NCBI GenBank assembly: GCA_035395685.1 | Contig: DAOPBR010000031.1 | Coordinates: 1 to 35,183 of the forward strand | Direction: 5' to 3' | DNA length: 35,183 nucleotides | Origin: JAKJGA01 sp029554345 | GTDB taxonomy: Bacteria > Spirochaetota > UBA4802 > JAFGJZ01 | In this document: piece after piece, positions 1 through 8,087 of the stretch | Layout of the letters: each line of letters starts with the position of its first letter | Position numbering within the stretch: position 1 is the first letter of the stretch | Program-made: the position numbers and the translations under genes | Notes under the pieces: generated by a model | Told to the model about the DNA's origin: nothing | Databases searched by the model: none | Seen by the model: only the letters and a program-made list of their open reading frames with translations

Positions 1-26
1 ATTATCCTATAAATCTGTGTTATTTT

Positions 27-55
27 GTCACTCCAGTTTTATGGGGTCAGTCCAA
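27..55. mobile_element. Possible IS3-family terminal inverted repeat (fragment)
   Basis: Read on the minus strand, this stretch begins TTGGACTGACCCC and ends GGAGTGACA. That resembles the terminal repeats of IS3-family elements of the IS150 type, which typically start TG-ACTG-CCCC. No transposase reading frame is visible inside the window, so if this is an IS end the element lies to the left of the window or is a remnant. A short hairpin, TTTTGC-TCT-GCAAAA, follows at 58-72. This is recognition by eye only. Confidence 0.25.
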
Positions 56-167
56 TTTTTTGCTCTGCAAAAGAATACCGCTTCGATCGCTAACGCAAGA
101 TAGTATTATTGATTTTTTTATGGATTCAAATAGACCTCAGTTTGATTTTGCTCTGATTCCGGCACGA

Positions 168-806
168 CTATGACCCTTCTTTACTTATAATTTCTAACCA
201 TTTGTCTGATATTTTATTATAATACTCCTTTATTTGCTTATTTGATAATAATCGTTTATTTTTTTTGACATAATCCATTATTATTTCGGATGAAATATAT
301 TCAATGAATGCATCAGGATCCCAATATTTAGCAATATAATTGAATTCGTAAAGAATAGGTTCTTGAATTGGATTAATTCCATAAGAGTCCGGATTATCTC
401 CATAATAATCCGGATTATTTCGCAAATCATAACTTTGATGACAAGTTAAAGTATGATTATAGTATATTTTTAAAAGAATTATAACCAATGAAACTTCCAA
501 TACTTGACTTTTATTTTTTCTTAATTCTCTTAAAGCTATCTTCGTCTCATCAGAAATTATTGGAAGACGCATCGCTTCTTCAGTATCAACTTTTAAATTT
601 AAGGCAAAATTATAAACTAATTCTTCTAATTCCTTTACGCTTTTTTTATTTCTTCTATTTTCAATTACTACAATCTCATCAAACAATTTATCAAGAATTG
701 TATTGTGTTTAGATTTGATTATATCATCTAAGCTCTTTTCTGATGATCCGATACTGTTTCCAAACAGAACAAATAAAACTAAACAGAATGTTAATATTTT
801 TTTCAT
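168..806 (-). CDS. Secreted protein of unknown function
   Basis: I do not recognise the family. The 212-residue product begins with a typical signal peptide (MKKILTFCLVLFVLFGNSIG, then polar sequence), so it is probably exported to the periplasm or beyond. The mature part is charged and rich in Lys, Glu, Ile and Asn. A hydrophobic stretch near residues 100-112 could be a buried helix. Around residues 130-143 there is a seven-residue tandem repeat (NPDYYGD, NPDSYGI). An AAAGGAA ribosome binding site lies about nine bases before the ATG. The gene is clearly more AT-rich than the housekeeping genes beyond position 2213 and, like its neighbour at 927-1565, lies in an accessory strip, so recent acquisition is likely. 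It could be an immunity-like or effector-associated protein, but nothing in the sequence proves that. Confidence 0.6.
   Translation of the reverse strand: MKKILTFCLVLFVLFGNSIGSSEKSLDDIIKSKHNTILDKLFDEIVVIENRRNKKSVKELEELVYNFALNLKVDTEEAMRLPIISDETKIALRELRKNKSQVLEVSLVIILLKIYYNHTLTCHQSYDLRNNPDYYGDNPDSYGINPIQEPILYEFNYIAKYWDPDAFIEYISSEIIMDYVKKNKRLLSNKQIKEYYNKISDKWLEIISKEGS
372..413. repeat. 21-bp tandem repeat inside the secreted-protein gene
   Basis: Two adjacent 21-base units (372-392 and 393-413) differ at only a few positions; both contain TCCATAA and end in TCCGG. They encode the in-frame peptides NPDSYGI and NPDYYGD on the minus strand. The unit length is a multiple of three, so copy number can change without breaking the frame. 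Confidence 0.7.
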
Positions 807-926
807 TACTTTTATTCCTTTGTATATGTTGATATTTTATAATATTTTTCCGTTTCATAAGACTTTTATAAATAACAATTTGAATTTGTTCAATTATATT
901 ACAGGCGAATATTGTCACTATCCAAA

Positions 927-1565
927 TTACTTATCCATGAAACTATTAATGGGATTTTCCATATTAAAACCAGATATATTAACTTTTTCTATTTTACCAT
1001 CTTTGAACAAGTTTTTTACAGTCATATTATTCGAATAAAATTCCGTATTAATAATTTTGCCATCTTCATATTCTTCAACATAGTATGACTGTGATCCTCT
1101 CATATCAATCGAAAAAAATCTTTTTTCAATTTGATGTTTAATATCATCGATATAACATAATGAATATATTTTTACTTTATCTTCAAAACTTTTTTTCTTA
1201 TTAGTAATACGAATTATATGTTCGATTGAATAACGCTTTATATTACCACTCTCATAGTATTCTATTTCTCTGACAATTTTATCATTCACTGTTTTCTTTA
1301 AAACATCATTTTTTTTATAAATATAAACATATCTCTCTTCTCTTGTTGATAATATATCTTCCGTTGAAAGCTTTATTCCTTTTTTCCCCAGATTTTCAAT
1401 ATAAATATCTTCTTGTATCTTAGATAAAATTTCATCAGGAATTCTATCTAATTTTACAAGCTTGTCTTTGCTTAAAAACAATTCAGCATCATGATGCGAA
1501 TTACTTGGAAATACCATTACATGGCTGAACAAGATAATAATCATCAATATTCTTTTTGCTTTCAT
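927..1565 (-). CDS. Secreted protein with MORN-like motifs, unknown function
   Basis: The product is about 212 residues. It starts with a hydrophobic signal peptide (MKAKRILMIIILFSHVMVF). Two short segments, EYYESGNIKRY near the middle and EEYEDGKIINTEFY near the end, resemble the YESGxI/YxDGK repeats of MORN_2/YwqK-type proteins, which are common near toxin and effector genes. An upstream in-frame ATG at 1574 is only one base from the AAGGAG site, whereas the ATG at 1565 is ten bases away, so 1565 is preferred. The gene is AT-rich, as is the secreted-protein gene downstream, and both lie on the same strand separated by about 120 bases. Function is unknown; an immunity-like role next to a lost toxin is a guess based on the relic immediately upstream. 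Confidence 0.55.
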   Translation of the reverse strand: MKAKRILMIIILFSHVMVFPSNSHHDAELFLSKDKLVKLDRIPDEILSKIQEDIYIENLGKKGIKLSTEDILSTREERYVYIYKKNDVLKKTVNDKIVREIEYYESGNIKRYSIEHIIRITNKKKSFEDKVKIYSLCYIDDIKHQIEKRFFSIDMRGSQSYYVEEYEDGKIINTEFYSNNMTVKNLFKDGKIEKVNISGFNMENPINSFMDK

Positions 1566-1566
1566 A

Positions 1567-1810
1567 AGATTCATACTCCTTTATATTCTCACCTATAACC
1601 GATAAATAGCTATGTGAATCATTTGCTATTTCTTTGTATGGATTTGCTTTTCCGTCAAGATTTAAATTAGTATTTAAACCATGCGCTAATAAAGCGTTTT
1701 TCTTCTCTCATTTAAAGTTCTTCGTAAACTTTAAAATGATTATCATAACGGATCAGGTTTTCGGAAACTATGTACAGAAATTTGGGGCAAACGTAGATGA
1801 TATCTGTCGT
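1567..1810 (-). pseudogene. Decayed gene relic, possibly a zinc metallopeptidase C-terminus
   Basis: Two stretches on the minus strand read like protein but lie in different frames and are broken by stops. Bases 1810-1712 read DIYVCPKFLYIVSENLIRYD and onward to VYEEL-stop. Bases 1699-1567 read NALLAHGLNTNLNLDG, then NPYKEIANDSHSYLSVIGEN. The first looks like the 'I-VCP-F' strand and the second like the 'A..LA....A..NADSY..F' end of M35-type (aspzincin or lysine-specific) metalloendopeptidases, with the HExxH-bearing middle missing. The second stretch runs into the signal-peptide region of the next gene in another frame. No intact start is visible. The peptidase assignment is tentative; the statement that this is a broken coding remnant is firmer. 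Confidence 0.4.
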
Positions 1811-1867
1811 TCATGAATTACAGACTAAAACACTGTGTTTACTAAATCTTCGGTGAGTTCTGCGAAA

Positions 1868-2216
1868 AAAAGCCGCGTAGCGACTGAGCGACGTCTTTAT
1901 CGCGCCGTTCTGACGCTCAGGATGATGAGCGGCCGATTTCTTTAGCAAAAGATAAATGATTTCAAAAACACCTAATCTATTCGGCAAAGCCGAATACAAT
2001 ACAAGCGGAGCTTTCGCAATCCGCTGAAAGCGGTGCGAAAATCGAAGCGTAAAAAAAGCCAGGAGTGGGATCTCAAAGGGATGAGGAGCGGCGACTGAGC
2101 TCCTCGTCCCTTTGAATATTATTGCATGATCCATGCGAAAACCGGATCGCAAAGGCGAAGCCTTTGACGACAAGTCCGGTGGCCGGACAAACAGGATTAT
2201 TAAGGCAAAGCCTTAA
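1868..2216. repeat. Hairpin-rich intergenic repeat region
   Basis: This gene-free stretch is visibly more GC-rich than the AT-rich DNA to its left and contains several separate perfect or near-perfect hairpins. There are 7-bp stems with three-base loops at 1979-1995 (loop AAA), 2150-2166 (loop GAA) and 2200-2216 (loop AAA). A nested hairpin lies at 2013-2039, and a 17-bp stem with one mismatch and a nine-base loop at 2073-2115. The decamer GCGACTGAGC occurs at about 1878 and again at about 2091. The last small hairpin overlaps the stop codon of pyruvate kinase. A 120-codon open frame on the minus strand crosses the whole region but reads like non-coding repeat and is not called as a gene. This is probably a dispersed intergenic repeat (REP- or MITE-like). 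Confidence 0.6.
2073..2115 (-). terminator. Long stem-loop downstream of pyruvate kinase
   Basis: A 17-base arm (2073-2089) pairs with 2099-2115 with a single mismatch around a nine-base loop. On the minus strand a run of seven T occurs about 20 bases after the stem (2052-2058, after GGC). It could act as a terminator for pyk, but the distance to the T-run is long, so a structural repeat is equally possible. Confidence 0.35.
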
Positions 2217-3667
2217 ACTTCGTATACCTTGATCATATTTGTACTTCCGGCAATACCTACTGGTACCCCGGCCGTGATTACAAGCATGTCCTTTTTCTCA
2301 ACATGCTCTTTAACTTTAAGCATTTCAACCGCGCCTTCAAGAAGCTCATTGACTGTTGAAACCATTCCCATTTCATACGCCCAGACTCCCCAAACAAGAG
2401 AAAGCGAACGGACGGTTGATTTTACCGGAGAGATCGCTACAATCGGAATCGGAGTTCTGTACTTGGAAATGGCTTTGGCTGTTCCGCCGCTGTGTGTAAA
2501 ACTCACTATATACTTCGCATGAACCTTATAAGCAAGTTCAACTGTTGCAAAACTTATAGCAGATGAAACATCTTCTTTCGCGCTTTCTTCGAGCTCTTCG
2601 TTTGTCAAAGGTCTGCTTGAAAGAACTCGTTCAAATATCTGGCTCTTCTCAACCTGACGTGCAATATCCGCCATCATGGAAACAGCTTCAACCGGATATT
2701 TACCGGACGCAGTTTCACCCGAAAGCATTACGGCATCAGTTCCGTCAAGTATGGCATTCGCAACGTCGTTCGCTTCAGCTCTTGTCGGACGAGGATTCGT
2801 TATCATGGATTCGAGCATCTGAGTTGCAGTAATTACAGGTTTGCCGGCAATATTGCATTTTCTGATGATGCTCTTCTGCATAATAGGAACTTCCTGCGGA
2901 GAAGTTTCAACTCCGAGATCACCGCGCGCAACCATTATAGCGTCAGATACTTCAATGATATCGTCTATATCATCAAAAGCTTCCGGTTTTTCAATTTTTG
3001 ATATAATAGGAATTCTTTTCCCGTAATCTTTCAGCATAATTTCGACAAGTTCTCTGACGTCTTTAGCGTCGCGTACAAAAGAAAGAGCGACGTAATCGAT
3101 ATCGTGTTCAAAAGCAAACGCAAGATCCTTTCTGTCCTTATCAGTTATCGCCGAAATGTTAAGTTTCACATGAGGAAAATTTACACCTTTTCTCGGCTTT
3201 AATTTCCCGCCGTTTATTACCTTGGTATGAATATTTTTTCCGTCTATTTTTTCAACACGAAGCTCCATAAGTCCGTCATCAAGAAGAATACGGTTTCCGA
3301 CCGATGCTTCTTTATGCAGATTCGAGTAATCGATCGATATTTTTTTCTTTCCATCGATTACGCCGCCGATTATATCATCGGTCGTAATTATAAGCTCTTC
3401 GTCATCTTCGATCTCTATGTATTCGCCGTCAAGTTTTCCAACCCTGATCTTAGGTCCCTGAAGATCCTGGAAAATTGCAACGGAATGTCCCAAGTCCTTA
3501 GCAGCCTTTCTTACCATATCAACAGACTGTTTATGATCATCGAATGTTCCGTGTGAAAAGTTAAGCCTGATAACATTAGCGCCGTTTTCTATTATTTCGC
3601 GTATGCACTCGTAATTTCTCGAGCTTGGTCCTATAGTTGCTACTATTTTTGTAAATTTGCTTCTCAT
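2213..3667 (-). CDS. pyk: Pyruvate kinase
   Basis: This enzyme converts phosphoenolpyruvate and ADP to pyruvate and ATP, the last step of glycolysis, in the cytosol. At 484 residues the length fits the family. The family hallmarks run in order: KIVATIGPSS at the N-terminus, RLNFSHG, the barrel strand FPHVKLNISAITDKD, the active-site segment SKIEKPEAFDDID, MVARGDLGVE, and TATQMLESMITNPRPTRAE followed by DAVMLSGETASGKYP. A C-terminal domain with SFTHSGGTAKAISKYRT completes it, and there is no extra PEP-utilising domain. The start has a strong GGAGGGG site just upstream. The gene is monocistronic, with the repeat region behind it and about 135 bases before the next gene. With gpmI in the same window it supports a sugar-fermenting or glycolytic lifestyle. 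Confidence 0.97.
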   Translation of the reverse strand: MRSKFTKIVATIGPSSRNYECIREIIENGANVIRLNFSHGTFDDHKQSVDMVRKAAKDLGHSVAIFQDLQGPKIRVGKLDGEYIEIEDDEELIITTDDIIGGVIDGKKKISIDYSNLHKEASVGNRILLDDGLMELRVEKIDGKNIHTKVINGGKLKPRKGVNFPHVKLNISAITDKDRKDLAFAFEHDIDYVALSFVRDAKDVRELVEIMLKDYGKRIPIISKIEKPEAFDDIDDIIEVSDAIMVARGDLGVETSPQEVPIMQKSIIRKCNIAGKPVITATQMLESMITNPRPTRAEANDVANAILDGTDAVMLSGETASGKYPVEAVSMMADIARQVEKSQIFERVLSSRPLTNEELEESAKEDVSSAISFATVELAYKVHAKYIVSFTHSGGTAKAISKYRTPIPIVAISPVKSTVRSLSLVWGVWAYEMGMVSTVNELLEGAVEMLKVKEHVEKKDMLVITAGVPVGIAGSTNMIKVYEV

Positions 3668-3804
3668 ATCCCCTCCAACAAAGCAAGACCACTATTTTTT
3701 CATAGCGCCTTTAGTCAAGGTTATTTATGAAAGCATAATAAAAACACATCAAGTTTAACTTCAGCTTAAAGAATTTTAATATAAATTATTTAAGTTTTTG
3801 ACTA

Positions 3805-4566
3805 TTACTTTGGAAGTTCTTCATGACGGAAAATGCGCGGATCAAAATTGACTTTTTCATCAAGCGACAGAAAGTTAAGAATAGTCTGGCTTCCCTTGCG
3901 GATATCCAGAACATCATACCTCACGGGAAACTTACGCCTTGAAAATTCCGCTCCCTGAACGATGGACATTGTCTTCATTATTACTTTGTCCCTGTCATGA
4001 AAATCGATTCTAAGGGGATAATAATCCGATCTTCTTACAAAAAGCGTCAGTTTGCCGTACATACCCTCTTCTCGCTGAAATATGGGAAGCAGTGTGAGCT
4101 TAATAGCCTGAATCCCTTTTACAAGGGCATTCCCGTCTATTTTTGCGGTATAATTACTCTGAAGATCATAATTAGAAATATCTATATATGACAAATTTGT
4201 TCCCATTACAGAATCAAACTTATCAATTCCGATTTTATGAAACATCTGAACCGAAAGAACGTTATAAACCCAGATATCTTCTCCGCCGAGATTATAAAGT
4301 ATCTTATACTGCTCACCGCGTTCAAAGGAATGTATATTAAAAAGAAAGTCTTCTTTTGTAATTTTACCTGTAATAGAAAAAGAGTAAGATTTACCGCCGG
4401 GCAGAAGGTGCATCACCTTCCCCTTCAGTTCTCCTTCGGGATAACGCATAATGTCATCTACACGGGAAAGTATTTCCTGTGCCTGAAGCTCGATTTCCCT
4501 TGTTTCCTGGGCATTAGACAGTGAAAAAGCGGTCAGCATTGCCGCCAATATGATTTTTTTAAACAA
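3805..4566 (-). CDS. LolA-like outer-membrane lipoprotein-sorting protein
   Basis: The product is about 253 residues and appears exported, with a signal peptide MFKKIILAAMLTAFSLSNA. The body reads like the LolA-like sorting family (PF17131 type): alternating strands such as KGKVMHLLPGGKSYSFSITG, EDIWVYN, FDSVMGTNLSYIDISNYDL, and a C-terminal YYPLRIDFHDRDKVIMKTMS. Such proteins bind acyl chains in a half-barrel, and a role in envelope lipid or lipoprotein handling is inferred. Neither possible start is ATG. A TTG at 4614 has no ribosome binding site, while the TTG at 4566 has AAGGA seven bases upstream and gives a normal signal peptide, so 4566 is chosen. It is divergent from the RsbW-like gene, and the 170-base gap between them should contain both promoters; TTGAAT/ATTCAA arms at 4621-4639 form a small inverted repeat there. 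Confidence 0.7.
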   Translation of the reverse strand: MFKKIILAAMLTAFSLSNAQETREIELQAQEILSRVDDIMRYPEGELKGKVMHLLPGGKSYSFSITGKITKEDFLFNIHSFERGEQYKILYNLGGEDIWVYNVLSVQMFHKIGIDKFDSVMGTNLSYIDISNYDLQSNYTAKIDGNALVKGIQAIKLTLLPIFQREEGMYGKLTLFVRRSDYYPLRIDFHDRDKVIMKTMSIVQGAEFSRRKFPVRYDVLDIRKGSQTILNFLSLDEKVNFDPRIFRHEELPK

Positions 4567-4738
4567 ACCGTTTTCCTTTTTCGGAAATATTTTTTTTTTA
4601 CACAGCTGCGTCAAGTCATATTGAATTAATTTTATTCAATTTCAGCAGGTTTTGCAAGCAATATTCAACTGCGTCAGGGTGTAAATTAATGCTATTTTAA
4701 TAATTGATTTTATTTCAGCATTATCATAACATATCCGC

Positions 4739-5350
4739 ATGGGATTAAGCGCTATGCCGAACTCTAACTTGCAGACTGGCGAGATCAATTTCATAGACAG
4801 CTTTTCAGCCGACACGTCGGTTGTCGGAAGGGTCATTGATTCACTCATAAGCGATCTCAAGAAAATGAAGTTTGTCGCCGAAGAAATCAGCGAGATTGTC
4901 ATAGCTATGGACGAAGCTGTCACTAATGCCGTTCAGGAAACACTATGCAATAACCGTATTTGTCTCGAACTTCGCCATGACGGTGCTATCAGGGACATCA
5001 CAGTAAGATATAGAGTTACCGATTCTGAATTCGACGCCACAATTATAGACCACGGCAAGGGACTCGATATAAAAAAAATGACTGCTATTACCCCGGACTC
5101 TGCTTCTGAAGGCTACCATGAACAGATATTTGAATACATTGACAGCCGTACTGAAAAAAAACTTCATGTTACATTAAACGGAAAGGAAGTAATTCTTAAT
5201 GGTATCGGAGCCGGTCTTAAAATAATACTTTCATTTATGGATCAGGTAAAAATTGATCTGATAGACAAGGAATCCGTTGTAAGCACTTCGGTATCCGATA
5301 ATACCGACGGAACTATTTTCAATCTAAAACGCAGAAGGAGATATCTCTAA
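4739..5350 (+). CDS. RsbW/SpoIIAB-type ATP-binding regulator (HATPase_c_2)
   Basis: A cytosolic GHKL-fold ATP-binding protein of the anti-sigma-factor/serine-kinase type, 203 residues. The N-box helix is EISEIVIAMDEAVTNAVQE (about residues 46-64), the G1-like box is IIDHGKGLDI, and a second glycine-rich segment, NGIGAGLKIILSFMDQV, closes the ATP lid. Family members bind ATP and phosphorylate a STAS antagonist or hold a sigma factor. No such partner is encoded in this window. The first ATG (4739) and the ATG at 4754 both lack a good ribosome site, so the start is uncertain. The stop codon overlaps the ATG of the LOG gene (TAATG), so the two are translationally coupled. A membrane SpoIIE-type phosphatase at 9527-11260 could be the opposing enzyme. 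Confidence 0.8.
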   Translation: MGLSAMPNSNLQTGEINFIDSFSADTSVVGRVIDSLISDLKKMKFVAEEISEIVIAMDEAVTNAVQETLCNNRICLELRHDGAIRDITVRYRVTDSEFDATIIDHGKGLDIKKMTAITPDSASEGYHEQIFEYIDSRTEKKLHVTLNGKEVILNGIGAGLKIILSFMDQVKIDLIDKESVVSTSVSDNTDGTIFNLKRRRRYL

Positions 5351-6105
5351 TGGACAAGAAAAAAGCCGACAGCCCGAGCATTCCTTTCAACAATCTTGAT
5401 TTTCTTCATTCAAGAGAAGCACGTCCTATAAGAATTATCAGCGAATATATTGACCCGGAAGTTAAATTCAGCAAAAACGGTGTACATCATACAGTTGTTT
5501 TTTTCGGCTCAGCACGCATCAAAGAAGATAAATCCAGTGCAATGGGAAGATTTTACTGGGACGCAGAAGAGCTGGCTTTTAGAATTGCCTCATGGTCAAA
5601 AAAACTTAAAGAAGAAAGTAATAAAATTTTCGTCTGCACCGGCGGCGGTCCGGGAATAATGGAAGCAGCCAACAGAGGAGCAAACCGTGCCGGCGAAAAA
5701 ACAATAGGACTCAACATCCAGCTTCCTTTTGAACAACAGCCGAATCCGTATATTTCTCCTGAACTTAATATGGAATTCCATTATTTCTATATGAGAAAAC
5801 TATGGTTTCTTTATCAGTCAAAAGCGCTGATAGCGTTTCCCGGCGGATACGGAACTCTTGATGAACTTTTCGAATCATTAACTCTTATTCAGACTCAGAA
5901 AGTTGAAAAAGGAAATCTTCCGATAGTTCTATTCGGAACGGATTTCTGGAAAAAACTCGTAAATTTTGAACAGATGGCGGAACTCGGACTGATCTCACCT
6001 GAAGATTTGAATCTTTTCAAGTTCTGTGATACTGTAGATGAAGCTTATGATTATTTGATACCGAGAATTGAGAAGCTGACTAAAGAAGTTAATTCGATTC
6101 TGTAG
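5350..6105 (+). CDS. LOG-family Rossmann-fold protein (TIGR00730-like)
   Basis: A cytosolic protein of 251 residues with the LOG/'lysine decarboxylase-like' fold. The nucleotide-binding segments are VVFFGSARI near the N-terminus, CTGGGPGIMEAANRGA in the middle, and the family signature FPGGYGTLDELFE. Characterised relatives are cytokinin riboside monophosphate phosphoribohydrolases that split nucleotide 5'-monophosphates into base and ribose phosphate. The exact substrate here cannot be read from sequence, and the 'lysine decarboxylase' name is a historic misnomer. It overlaps the upstream RsbW-like gene by one base with AGAAGGAG upstream of the ATG, so the two should be co-translated. No terminator is evident before the convergent tRNA genes. 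Confidence 0.88.
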   Translation: MDKKKADSPSIPFNNLDFLHSREARPIRIISEYIDPEVKFSKNGVHHTVVFFGSARIKEDKSSAMGRFYWDAEELAFRIASWSKKLKEESNKIFVCTGGGPGIMEAANRGANRAGEKTIGLNIQLPFEQQPNPYISPELNMEFHYFYMRKLWFLYQSKALIAFPGGYGTLDELFESLTLIQTQKVEKGNLPIVLFGTDFWKKLVNFEQMAELGLISPEDLNLFKFCDTVDEAYDYLIPRIEKLTKEVNSIL

Positions 6106-6114
6106 AAAATTATT

Positions 6115-6199
6115 TGCCCAAGGCCGGAATTGAACCGGCACGACCGAGACGGTCAAGGGATTTTAAGTCCCTTGTGTCTACCAATTCCACCACTTGGGC
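6115..6199 (-). tRNA. tRNA-Leu (anticodon TAA)
   Basis: On the minus strand the acceptor arm GCCCAAG pairs with CTTGGGC, the anticodon loop is CTTAAAA with anticodon TAA, a long class-II variable arm follows (typical of Leu), and the T arm contains GGTTCAATTCC. The discriminator base is A and CCA is not encoded. It lies seven bases after tRNA-Cys and is probably co-transcribed with it. Confidence 0.96.
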
Positions 6200-6206
6200 A
6201 TCTAAT

Positions 6207-6278
<72 letters not shown>

Positions 6279-6289
6279 ATAACGGAACA

Positions 6290-6317
6290 AAAATATTTCC
6301 AATACCGCTATTGTCAA
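6290..6317 (-). promoter_or_regulatory. Promoter of the tRNA-Cys/tRNA-Leu unit
   Basis: On the minus strand a perfect -35 box TTGACA (6317-6312) is followed after 16 bases by TATTTT (6295-6290). The predicted transcript start is a few bases before tRNA-Cys at 6278. Confidence 0.6.
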
Positions 6318-6424
6318 GATTATTTTACTTATACGTATCAATCAGTGTGTTTTGTTCAAAAAATTATGTTTACAAATATAGCCATGGTCTAAACATTCAG
6401 TTATATTCCCCTCAGGAGAAAATA

Positions 6425-8077
6425 ATGCTGAAACTTCAAAAAAATAAATTCACTAAAAGGAAGGGACCGGTTGTCCTTGTAATTATGGACGGTGTCGGAC
6501 TGGGTCCGGATTATGACGGAAACGCATTCAATCACGCAAGAAAACCGATTCTTGCCGATCTCATGAAAAATTCAATGTTCACAAAGCTTAAAGCTCACGG
6601 AACAGCAGTTGGTCTTCCTTCTGACGACGATATGGGAAATTCCGAAGTCGGACACAATGCTCTCGGTGCCGGAAGAATATTCGACCAGGGCGCTAAACTC
6701 GTACAAAAAGCCATTGAGTCAGGCGATATTTACACAACTCACATCTGGAAGGAGCTTATTCAGAAACCTCTTTCAGACGGAACTGCTCTTCATTTCATAA
6801 GTCTTCTTTCAGACGGAAACGTTCACTCAAACATAAGTCATCTTCTAAAAATGCTTAACCGCGCTTCTGAAGAAGGTATCAAAAAAGTACGCGTTCACAT
6901 CCTTCTTGACGGAAGAGATGTTCCGGAAACAAGCGCACTTGAATACGTTGAAACCCTCGAAAACACCCTATCACAGATAAACGCCAAAGGATACGACTAT
7001 AGAGTAGCTTCAGGCGGCGGAAGAATGATTACAACCATGGACCGTTACGAAGCGGACTGGTCAATTGTTGAACGCGGATGGCAGGCTCATGTTCTCGGTG
7101 AAGCTAGAGGATTTAAATCAGCAAAAGAAGCTATTGAAACTTACAGAAAAGAAACACCGGGACTTACTGACCAGTATCTCCCTTCATTTACAATAGTCGA
7201 CGATTCAGGAAAACCTGTCGGCACCATAGAAGACGGCGATTCGGTTGTTCTTTCAAACTTCAGAGGAGACAGAGCAATTGAAATCTCTGTTGCATTTGAA
7301 AGCGACAATTTCACAAAATTCGACCGCAAGCGCAAACCCAAAGTATTGTTTGCCGGAATGATGGAATACGACGGAGATCTTCATATTCCTTCAAACTATC
7401 TTGTTATTCCGCCTTCAATCGAACGGCCAATAAGTGAATACCTTGCTGCAGAAGGCATAAGTCAGTATGCAATCAGCGAAACACAGAAATTCGGTCACGT
7501 AACATATTTCTGGAATGGAAATAAAAGCGGAAAATTTGACGAAAAATCAGAAACTTATTTCGAAGTACCTTCAGATAAAATTACTTTTGATCAGCGTCCG
7601 TGGATGAAAGCCGCTGAAATAACTGACAATGTTATCGAAGCAGTTAAATCAGGAAAGTACCCTTTCATACGTCTCAACTACGCAAACGGCGACATGGTCG
7701 GTCACACAGGCGACATGGAAGCTGCAGTCATTGCGATGGAAACTGTTGACATCTGTCTGAAACGTCTTCTTCCGGTGATCAAGGCTGCGGGCGGAATTGC
7801 TCTTCTCACAGCAGATCATGGCAATCTCGATGAGATGTACGAATTCGACAAATCCGGAGCCGTTAAAATAGACAAAAAAACAGGTGAGATAGCAAGAAGA
7901 ACTGCTCACACGCTGAATCCTGTTCCGTTTATTATTTATGATCCTGAATTTAAAAACGAGTATTCGCTTTCTGATGTAAAAGAAGCGGGGCTTGCAAACG
8001 TCGCGGCGACTATACTTAATCTCTTGGGATATGATGCTCCAGAAGATTACAATAAATCGCTAATCAAGATTAATTGA
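6425..8077 (+). CDS. gpmI: 2,3-bisphosphoglycerate-independent phosphoglycerate mutase
   Basis: This cytosolic glycolytic enzyme interconverts 3- and 2-phosphoglycerate through a phosphoserine intermediate and two metal ions. The 550-residue product begins PVVLVIMDGVGLGPDYDGNA and carries the nucleophile motif DDMGNSEVGHNALGAG, then LLDGRDVPETSALEYV, GGGRMITTMDRYEADW, NYANGDMVGHTGDMEAA, LTADHGNLDEM and RTAHTLNPVPFIIYD. These include the Asp and His metal ligands expected of the alkaline-phosphatase superfamily. The frame is open further upstream to 6230, but that part overlaps tRNA-Cys. AGGAG at 6414-6418, six bases before the ATG at 6425, fixes the start. purF follows ten bases later, so the two are probably one operon. 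Confidence 0.96.
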   Translation: MLKLQKNKFTKRKGPVVLVIMDGVGLGPDYDGNAFNHARKPILADLMKNSMFTKLKAHGTAVGLPSDDDMGNSEVGHNALGAGRIFDQGAKLVQKAIESGDIYTTHIWKELIQKPLSDGTALHFISLLSDGNVHSNISHLLKMLNRASEEGIKKVRVHILLDGRDVPETSALEYVETLENTLSQINAKGYDYRVASGGGRMITTMDRYEADWSIVERGWQAHVLGEARGFKSAKEAIETYRKETPGLTDQYLPSFTIVDDSGKPVGTIEDGDSVVLSNFRGDRAIEISVAFESDNFTKFDRKRKPKVLFAGMMEYDGDLHIPSNYLVIPPSIERPISEYLAAEGISQYAISETQKFGHVTYFWNGNKSGKFDEKSETYFEVPSDKITFDQRPWMKAAEITDNVIEAVKSGKYPFIRLNYANGDMVGHTGDMEAAVIAMETVDICLKRLLPVIKAAGGIALLTADHGNLDEMYEFDKSGAVKIDKKTGEIARRTAHTLNPVPFIIYDPEFKNEYSLSDVKEAGLANVAATILNLLGYDAPEDYNKSLIKIN

Positions 8078-8087
8078 CGGTAATTTT

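Noticed and set aside
488..1038. Plus-strand open frames across the two secreted-protein genes
   Set aside because: Shadows of the minus-strand genes, rich in Phe and Leu as expected from antisense of AT-rich coding DNA.
1811..2173. 120-codon open frame on the minus strand
   Set aside because: It runs through several hairpins of the intergenic repeat, has no ribosome site and reads like translated repeat DNA.
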